A DNA stretch of 8,337 bases from JBEKCP01 sp050014815 (GTDB lineage: Bacteria; Planctomycetota; Planctomycetia; Pirellulales; Thermoguttaceae). This document shows positions 1 to 3,806 of this stretch, piece by piece. Made by a program: the position numbers and the translations under genes. Where the stretch lies: assembly GCA_050014815.1 (NCBI GenBank), contig JBEKCP010000246.1:1-8337 (forward strand), given 5' to 3'. A model generated the notes under the pieces. That model was not told where the DNA came from and made no database searches. It was given only the letters and a program-made list of their open reading frames with translations. Numbering within the stretch: position 1 is the first letter of the stretch; every line of letters starts with the position of its first letter.

Positions 1-903
1 GTACAGCAATATCTGGTAGGCGAATAAGGGCAGAGAGAGCAAAAGAATCGCCGGGCACGCAAGGACGACCATAAGCACCAGCGGCAACACCGGCCAGATC
101 AATGTGAACAATGGCAAGCGGATCGGCACCGGGCGGTCCGGGTCGCTGTCCGCGGCCGGCGCGTCGGCAACCTCGAATGCCGGGTCCGTCTGCCCGTCGG
201 CCGCGGTTCCGCAGGCCCAGCATACGCAGAAATCGTTCGGCACGCGGGCCCCGCAGTGAGGGCACGCCCAGCGCTGCGGCCCGCGGGAAGGCGGTTCGGC
301 GGCCCTCGCGGCGCTGGCCGCCTGCTCGTCGCGAAGAATCTCCAAAGCCCGCGGCAAGTCTTCGTCCTTGACGATAATCTTCACGCCGCCCACCGCGTTC
401 GAATACTTCCAGAACCAACCCACAAGCATCTCGTCCGCCAGCCGGGTGGGAATGCCCTCGAGCTCCAACCGAAAACGAACAATGTCGGCCTGGTAGGGAA
501 ACGTGAAGAAAGCCGGCAGGAAGGTCGCCGGCGGCTCCGCCGGCCGTTCGTCTTCCTGCACATCATCTTCCGGCAGGGCCTCGACGCTCCAGTCGATGAT
601 CTCCAGGCCGTGCTGCCGGGCGAAGTCGGCCAGTCCCTCCACGCGATCCGCGTACGAATCGACCGTGTGAACCCGCTCCTCCGAAAACTGGAGTTCGAAA
701 AGATCGCGGTCCTCCTCCCGAGGCACCGCCTCGACGTCCGCGAAACCTTGTTCTAGAAGAAGTGTCGTGAGCGGCTCGATCTGATCGAATTCGAGCGGGG
801 CGAGCACATAGCCACAGACCGCGGGCAGTGAGAGGTCGAACTGCTCGTCTTCGGCGGTTTCGTTGAAGAAGGCGACGGCTTCCTCGACGATGTCCGGCGT
901 CAT
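1..903 (-). CDS. DUF2007 / zinc-ribbon / membrane protein (C-terminus beyond window)
   Basis: The reading frame is open from an ATG at 903 to the left window edge (301 codons, no stop seen). A strong ribosome site (GGGAGGT) precedes the ATG. Residues 1-105 form an acidic alpha/beta region that weakly resembles an RraB-like or second DUF2007-like fold; this is tentative. Residues about 132-195 match DUF2007 (putative prokaryotic signal-transducing protein), with the typical YQAD start and SNAVGGVKI core. A zinc ribbon follows, with Cys pairs 214/217 and 228/231. Residues 260-301 are strongly hydrophobic, so the protein probably continues into membrane segments. It would sit at the membrane with its N-terminal domains in the cytoplasm. 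The substrate or partner is unknown. The gene is divergent from the transferase gene at 967. Domain calls are from motif recognition; the coding call itself is secure. Confidence 0.85.
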   Translation of the reverse strand, partial: MTPDIVEEAVAFFNETAEDEQFDLSLPAVCGYVLAPLEFDQIEPLTTLLLEQGFADVEAVPREEDRDLFELQFSEERVHTVDSYADRVEGLADFARQHGLEIIDWSVEALPEDDVQEDERPAEPPATFLPAFFTFPYQADIVRFRLELEGIPTRLADEMLVGWFWKYSNAVGGVKIIVKDEDLPRALEILRDEQAASAARAAEPPSRGPQRWACPHCGARVPNDFCVCWACGTAADGQTDPAFEVADAPAADSDPDRPVPIRLPLFTLIWPVLPLVLMVVLACPAILLLSLPLFAYQILLY

Positions 904-930
904 CTCGACCTCCCGAAAGCCTTGGACGCA

Positions 931-960
931 CTGACAATGGGCCGCCGGTAATTGTACAAT
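931..960 (+). promoter_or_regulatory. Candidate promoter of the transferase gene
   Basis: CTGACA (931-936), an 18-nt spacer and TACAAT (955-960) make a good sigma-70-type promoter. Transcription would begin about 7 nt further on, at or next to the ATG at 967. No Shine-Dalgarno sequence precedes that ATG, so a leaderless mRNA is predicted. Confidence 0.5.
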
Positions 961-980
961 CTCGTTATGCTGACGCACAA
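951..980 (-). promoter_or_regulatory. Candidate promoter of the leftward DUF2007 gene
   Basis: On the minus strand TTGTGC (980-975), 18 nt and TACAAT (956-951) form a plausible promoter. Its -10 box shares the palindrome ATTGTACAAT (951-960) with the rightward promoter. The two promoters overlap face to face, so only one polymerase could bind at a time. The leader to the ATG at 903 would be about 40 nt. Confidence 0.4.
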
Positions 981-1830
981 CCTGCCCGCTTGCCGGCTGC
1001 TCGTCGATGGACCCCAAGCGGGCGGGTGGAACATGGCGGTCGACGAGGCCCTGCTGGAATCGGCGGCCCAACGGGGCGAGCCCTGCTGGCGATTCTACGC
1101 CTGGCGCGAGCCAACCCTGTCGTTGGGGTACTTCCAGGATTACGACGACCGGCCGGAGCACGGGCCCAGCCGGTTGTGTCCCGCCGTGCGGCGATTGACC
1201 GGCGGCGGGGCAATCCTCCACGACGCGGAGTTGACCTATAGCGTCGTCCTGCCGGGCGGGCACCCGTTGGCCGCCCGGCGCGACCGTCTCTATACCGCCG
1301 TTCACCGGGCCTTGATCGAGGCGCTGGCGGAGATGGGCGAGTTGTCAGTTGTCAGTTGTCAGTTGTCCGTCGACCCGCGACCCACAAGCGGGTACCCCGG
1401 GTACCCCGCGGCCGACGGACAACGGACAACGGACAACGAACAACGGACCCTCATTCCCCAATCCCCAATCCCCAATCCCCAATCCCCCTTCTTTTGCTTC
1501 CAGCGCCGCACGCCCGGCGACGTGCTGCTCCTCGGCCATAAGATCGCCGGTAGTGCCCAGCGGCGGCGCCGCGGGGCTGTCCTGCAACACGGCAGCCTGC
1601 TCTTGCGGCGATCTCCCGCCGCGCCGGAATTGCCCGGTCTGGAGGATATCACCGGCCGAGCCATCCCCGCCGAGGCGATCATGACGCCGTGGCTCCGGCG
1701 GCTCGGGCATATTTTGGGGGTATCGTGGGCCGAGGGGGGGCTTTCCGAAATGGAAGCCCGCCGGGCGGCCGACCTGCTGCTGACGCGCTACGCACGGGCG
1801 GGCCAACTGGGTGGCACGCCCTGTTTTTGA
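967..1830 (+). CDS. Lipoate/octanoate transferase-family protein (BPL/LPL domain) with repeat-encoded insert
   Basis: This 287-aa protein belongs to the biotin/lipoate protein ligase A/B fold family, which attaches or transfers octanoyl or lipoyl groups to lysines of carrier domains. Key motifs are VDEALLE near the N-terminus, RRLTGGGAILH (residues 75-85, acyl-adenylate or acyl pocket) and GHKIAGSAQRR with the conserved Lys192. Cys177, in FCFQRR, sits where LipM-type octanoyltransferases have a nucleophilic cysteine, so either LipM-like or LplA-like activity is possible. Residues about 125-174 are encoded by heptamer repeats and are not part of the family; they fall in a loop before Cys177. 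A TTG at 952 would add five residues, but 967 fits the promoter and the family better. Only the insert raises doubt about activity; all other motifs are intact. Confidence 0.85.
   Translation: MLTHNLPACRLLVDGPQAGGWNMAVDEALLESAAQRGEPCWRFYAWREPTLSLGYFQDYDDRPEHGPSRLCPAVRRLTGGGAILHDAELTYSVVLPGGHPLAARRDRLYTAVHRALIEALAEMGELSVVSCQLSVDPRPTSGYPGYPAADGQRTTDNEQRTLIPQSPIPNPQSPFFCFQRRTPGDVLLLGHKIAGSAQRRRRGAVLQHGSLLLRRSPAAPELPGLEDITGRAIPAEAIMTPWLRRLGHILGVSWAEGGLSEMEARRAADLLLTRYARAGQLGGTPCF
1341..1487. repeat. Three blocks of heptanucleotide tandem repeats inside the transferase gene
   Basis: Block 1 (1341-1368) is GTTGTCA three times plus GTTGTCC. Block 2 (1417-1444) is GGACAAC three times plus GAACAAC, in inverted orientation to block 1. 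Block 3 (1453-1487) is ATTCCCC followed by AATCCCC four times. Between blocks 1 and 2 lies a doubled GGTACCCC segment. Blocks 1 and 2 can pair as a long imperfect hairpin (GTTGTCCGTCG against CGACGGACAAC). The whole stretch is 147 nt, a multiple of both 7 and 3, so the host frame is preserved. Short heptamer repeats of this sort are known from cyanobacterial and planctomycete genomes. Confidence 0.85.
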
Positions 1831-1942
1831 CGCCGCCAAGAAACACGGCTTTCTGGAAAGTGCCGGACACGCAAAATGGAAGCTGACGACGCAGGGCGAG
1901 AACTTGATTACTGGCAAAATGAATGAAACCGCACAAGAATAA
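1811..1942 (+). pseudogene. Possible remnant of a winged-helix protein C-terminus
   Basis: A frame different from that of the transferase gene is open across its last codons and ends in TAA at 1940-1942. It reads FDAAKKHGFLESAG, then a KWKLTTQGENLI segment, which resembles the wing and last helix of a winged-helix domain (a gly-phe-leu turn, then a lysine-leucine-threonine strand, then a glycine-glutamate helix). No start codon or upstream domain was found, so if it is real only the end survives. The resemblance is from pattern recognition and may be chance. Confidence 0.25.
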
Positions 1943-1976
1943 AAATGGCTGACGGGCGCGCTAGCGCCCATCAGCC
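1935..1976 (-). terminator. Intrinsic terminator, leftward
   Basis: The inverted repeat 1947-1976 pairs GGCTGA-C-GGGCGC with GCGCCC-A-TCAGCC around a GCTA loop (12 pairs, one mismatch). On the minus strand it is followed by ATTTTTATTCTT. On the plus strand there is no T-run after it. It would end the small minus-strand transcript that starts near 2048. Confidence 0.65.
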
Positions 1977-2048
1977 CTGGAACCTAAGACAGATTTAGCA
2001 TCAATCTGGAGGGTGCGCCATGTACGGACGCACATGGTCAGGCTCCGT
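1938..2048 (-). ncRNA. Candidate small RNA, about 110 nt
   Basis: A near-consensus leftward promoter (2053-2080) and a leftward intrinsic terminator (1935-1976) enclose a short unit with no gene of normal length. The RNA would fold into three hairpins: CCATGT/ACATGG with an 8-nt loop (2018-2037), CAGATT/AATCTG with a 7-nt loop (1990-2008), and the terminator stem. The linker between the first two holds CCCTCC (2008-2013), complementary to a Shine-Dalgarno sequence, as in many base-pairing sRNAs. A 24-codon ORF (2035 to 1961) with GGAG upstream also fits, so it could instead be a leader-peptide or micro-protein mRNA. I do not recognise a known RNA family. Confidence 0.45.
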
Positions 2049-2052
2049 CTTT

Positions 2053-2080
2053 ATCTTACCTAGATCGCCACCATTGTCAA
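2053..2080 (-). promoter_or_regulatory. Strong leftward promoter for the small RNA
   Basis: TTGACA (2080-2075, perfect -35), a 16-nt spacer and TAAGAT (2058-2053). Transcription would start near 2048. Confidence 0.55.
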
Positions 2081-2083
2081 GAG

Positions 2084-2136
2084 CGCCGTGCCCGGCAGCC
2101 GTGAACTCGTGCGCGCCGGGCACGGCGTCTTTTTTT
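2084..2136 (+). terminator. Strong intrinsic terminator, rightward
   Basis: A perfect 13-bp stem (CGCCGTGCCCGGC at 2084-2096 with its complement at 2115-2127) around an 18-nt loop is followed by TCTTTTTTT. It would end rightward transcription from the transferase gene. It lies only 8 nt before the tRNA-like gene. Confidence 0.8.
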
Positions 2137-2144
2137 ATTGGTGC

Positions 2145-2233
2145 GGAGGGCGGCCCGTGGATTGGCGCCACAGCAGCCTTATAAACTGCCTGAGGGGCCG
2201 TTCGCCGAGCGGGTTCGATTCCCCCGCCCTCCG
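2145..2233 (+). tRNA. Noncanonical tRNA, anticodon UAU, 9-bp acceptor and 3-bp T-stem
   Basis: The ends pair as a 9-bp helix GGAGGGCGG (2145-2153) with CCGCCCTCC (2224-2232), with discriminator G2233. The T-arm is GGG, loop TTCGATT (2214-2220), CCC, only 3 bp. The D-arm is GTGG (2157-2160) with CCAC (2168-2171) and a loop containing GG. The anticodon arm is GCAG/CTGC plus a C.A mismatch around CTTATAA (2178-2184), giving U33, anticodon UAU (2180-2182) and A37. The variable region is 21 nt (2190-2210) with a GGC/GCC hairpin, so it is class II. A 7/5 fold is possible but puts a C-C mismatch in the T-stem and leaves no D-stem at the usual place. A long variable arm plus G73 suggests serine-like identity, while UAU would read the Ile codon AUA. 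CCA is not encoded. It could also be a decayed or regulatory tRNA-like RNA. Confidence 0.65.
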
Positions 2234-2234
2234 T

Positions 2235-2319
2235 CATTTCTTGCAGCCTGGAGGATTATCGGCCGTATCCAAGCGGCCATGTCCTTGCCGACGGCATCGG
2301 CAGCTTGCCGGATCGTCGC
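2235..2319 (-). pseudogene. Possible remnant following an in-frame stop
   Basis: Directly after the TAG of the 62-aa ORF, in the same frame, the minus strand reads on with IRQAADAVGKDMAAWIRPII then LQAARND before running into the tRNA. The AAWIR segment with a helical AAR tail resembles the second helix of small ribbon-helix-helix-type regulators. This is a weak, eye-based resemblance, and the segment could equally be noncoding. Confidence 0.2.
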
Positions 2320-2508
2320 CTAGTTCAATGGTCGCAGTCTGTTTGGCCGTCGCAATGGCTTGTCAGACAGCAAATTCCCGACGGAGTGGAAGGATGCCAG
2401 GATAGTTGCTGTCGCGATAGATACCTTTCCGGCAACGACAGGCTGACGGACCTTGATTGAAATGGCTTTTCCAGGAACCGTGCGATTGAACTGGGTGTTA
2501 GTGCTCAT
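2320..2508 (-). CDS. Small hypothetical protein, 62 aa
   Basis: The start codon overlaps the stop of the upstream DUF6941 gene by 4 nt (ATGA at 2505-2508), typical of translational coupling, and AAGGG lies about 9 nt before the ATG. The first 40 residues (MSTNTQFNRTVPGKAISIKV and onward through VAGKVSIATATI) look like ordinary protein with alternating polar and hydrophobic residues, possibly beta strands. The last 20 are arginine- and proline-rich and look like out-of-frame sequence, so the gene may be truncated or frameshifted. I recognise no family. Its position in an operon with DUF6941 is the main support. Confidence 0.45.
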   Translation of the reverse strand: MSTNTQFNRTVPGKAISIKVRQPVVAGKVSIATATILASFHSVGNLLSDKPLRRPNRLRPLN

Positions 2509-2969
2509 CGGTCTATCCCTTCGTTGCCTTGGTCTTCACCTTCCGCATCCGGCTTGTTGCCAACCTGAACCGCGAGTATTCTTCGCTCCATAAGAAACTC
2601 GTGGCCGGCAAACACTTGACAGCGATATTCTCCAGGCTCGGGGAACGTCAGTCCCGGCATGTTCAGGCAGATTTCGGCAATCATGCGAGGATCGGCGAAC
2701 TCAATTTCCGCTTCAGTCTCAAGAACAGCCTCCCGGCTCTCGTCTGCGTCAATGATCCGTATTCGTATCGGCAATTTCCCCCGTCCATCCGTAAGGGCGA
2801 TGTACAACCCGAGCGAGAAGACCGACAACGGGAAGCTAGGCCCCACCACGGCCGAAAAACACCCAAGGAGCGTTGACTTTCCTGTGCCCGGATCTCGCCA
2901 AACGAGATCACAGATCACCATCGCAAGTGGGTACGGGGCGTTGCCAACAGGCGCGTTTTCTGGGTCCAT
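2505..2969 (-). CDS. DUF6941-like protein
   Basis: This 154-aa protein opens with a strand-rich stretch (LAMVICDLVWRDPGTGKSTL), followed by LLGCFSAV, FPLSVFSLGLYIALTDGRGK and LTFPEPGEYRCQVFA. The pattern of a nucleus 'CD-x-tGK-lLG-F', 'vyvaLtDGrG' and 'pGeY-f-vfa-g' matches the DUF6941 family of small beta-sandwich proteins common in planctomycetes. Function is unknown. No signal peptide or membrane segment is seen, so it is probably cytoplasmic. There is no clear Shine-Dalgarno sequence before the ATG at 2969, and a promoter candidate lies almost against it, so a leaderless message is possible. The C-terminus is acidic and disordered. It is coupled to the 62-aa ORF downstream. Confidence 0.8.
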   Translation of the reverse strand: MDPENAPVGNAPYPLAMVICDLVWRDPGTGKSTLLGCFSAVVGPSFPLSVFSLGLYIALTDGRGKLPIRIRIIDADESREAVLETEAEIEFADPRMIAEICLNMPGLTFPEPGEYRCQVFAGHEFLMERRILAVQVGNKPDAEGEDQGNEGIDR

Positions 2970-2977
2970 GGAATTCT

Positions 2978-3006
2978 AGCATGACCCCAGATCCAAGCAA
3001 TGTCAA
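2978..3006 (-). promoter_or_regulatory. Candidate promoter of the DUF6941 gene
   Basis: TTGACA (3006-3001) is a perfect -35 box. At 17 nt lies CATGCT (2983-2978), a weak -10. Transcription would start at about 2971, two nucleotides before the ATG. Confidence 0.35.
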
Positions 3007-3120
3007 TCCCCAGGCCATTTGTATAGACTGTACGGCCCCCGCATGGGGGATATTTCGCTTTTACACTTTACACCGGGAGATTTCCAGCCAAAGTGTACCA
3101 CTACCCTTTTTCCGCCGGGC

Positions 3121-3149
3121 TTGTCCCGCGGAATGAAGCGGTGTAAACT
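3121..3149 (+). promoter_or_regulatory. Candidate promoter of the cold-shock gene
   Basis: TTGTCC (3121-3126), 17 nt and TAAACT (3144-3149). This would give a leader of about 100 nt. Upstream, TACACTTT (3062-3069) and AAAGTGTA (3090-3097) form a perfect 8-bp inverted repeat of unknown role. Confidence 0.4.
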
Positions 3150-3184
3150 GCCGGCTGGCAAATGTGAGGCTTCCCCGGACGGCG

Positions 3185-3202
3185 GGGGCCGCGGTCGGCC
3201 CC
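3185..3202 (+). promoter_or_regulatory. Stable hairpin in the cold-shock gene leader
   Basis: GGGGCCG (3185-3191), loop CGGT and CGGCCCC (3196-3202) form a 7-bp stem about 40 nt before the ribosome site. Cold-shock mRNAs of other bacteria carry structured leaders that control stability or translation; this may be one, but no known thermosensor is recognised. Confidence 0.4.
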
Positions 3203-3256
3203 TCCCCCCCCCTTCGGGCCGAGGCAGCCTCCAAGGCGGTGTGAGGAGTGTGTGCG

Positions 3257-3469
3257 ATGCCACAAGGCACTGTTACCAAATTGGTGTCCGATCGTGGATT
3301 TGGCTTCATCTCCGCGGAAGAACAAGAGATTTTCTTCCATCATTCGGTCGTCGCCGACGGGGGATTCGACAACCTCTCGGTCGGTCAGACGGTCGAGTAT
3401 CAGGTTGAGGAGGGCGGCGCCGACCGGCGGGGCAAGGGTCCCCGGGCCTCCTCGGTCAAGCCGGTTTAG
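3257..3469 (+). CDS. Cold-shock domain protein (CspA family)
   Basis: The 70-aa product is a single cold-shock domain that binds single-stranded RNA or DNA and melts RNA structure. The RNA-binding motifs are RGFGFI (RNP1) and IFFHHS (RNP2). The start is ATG 3257, with GAGGAG at 3243-3248 and 8-nt spacing; a GTG at 3248 would overlap the ribosome site. The C-terminus (GGADRRGKGPRASSVKPV) fits the family. The gene stands alone, with a structured leader and, after the stop, a small CGCCCG/CGGGCG hairpin (3470-3486) without a T-run. Confidence 0.93.
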   Translation: MPQGTVTKLVSDRGFGFISAEEQEIFFHHSVVADGGFDNLSVGQTVEYQVEEGGADRRGKGPRASSVKPV

Positions 3470-3564
3470 CGCCCGTTTCACGGGCGGACGTGCCGAGCGG
3501 AGCGATGGCGAGTCCTTGCGCTGGTGGCCTGCGCAGGCGGCATGGCCCCGGCCCGGTTAGTCAC

Positions 3565-3666
3565 CCGAACACCAGGCTTTGTCGGAAAAGCTCACACCAG
3601 CCCGACGCGCAAGCGAGGGAGCTACCTCGTCTGAGTCCCTCGCTTGCGCTTCGGGCTAGTGTTCGG
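3565..3666. repeat. Large interspersed inverted repeat
   Basis: The core arms are 3599-3620 and 3636-3657, 22 bp with one mismatch, around a 15-nt loop; ACACC (3594-3598) extends the stem against the right flank. The far end of the right arm (GTGTTCGG, 3659-3666) also matches CCGAACAC at 3565-3572, separated from the core by about 25 extra nt that repeat CACCAG. The element looks like a planctomycete-type repetitive hairpin. It may terminate the cold-shock transcript, but there is no T-run. Confidence 0.8.
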
Positions 3667-3806
3667 ATTGGCCGTCTAGTCCCCGATCCTCGCCGAAACC
3701 GCCATTGACGCGCGGGGCCCCCGCTCTTATCTTGGGCCGCCTATTTCTGCGCGCCGAACCGGCTGTGTCTAAGTGCTTGCGCACAAATAACTTCTGCAAT
3801 TCGCCG

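Noticed and set aside
1341..1487. Possible CRISPR array
   Set aside because: Units are 7 nt in direct tandem without spacers.
1345..1971. 208-codon minus-strand ORF over the transferase gene and heptamer repeats
   Set aside because: It starts inside the terminator stem and reads repeat DNA; such repeat-derived polypeptides are known spurious translations.
2020..2184. 54-codon plus-strand ORF with a strong GGAGGG ribosome-site match
   Set aside because: It would run through the intrinsic terminator and the tRNA; the GGAGGG is better explained as the complement of the sRNA linker.
3036..3049. CCCCC/GGGGG hairpin as a terminator for the leftward genes or the cold-shock region
   Set aside because: Five base pairs with a 4-nt loop and no proper T-run on either strand; it lies upstream of, not after, the neighbouring genes.
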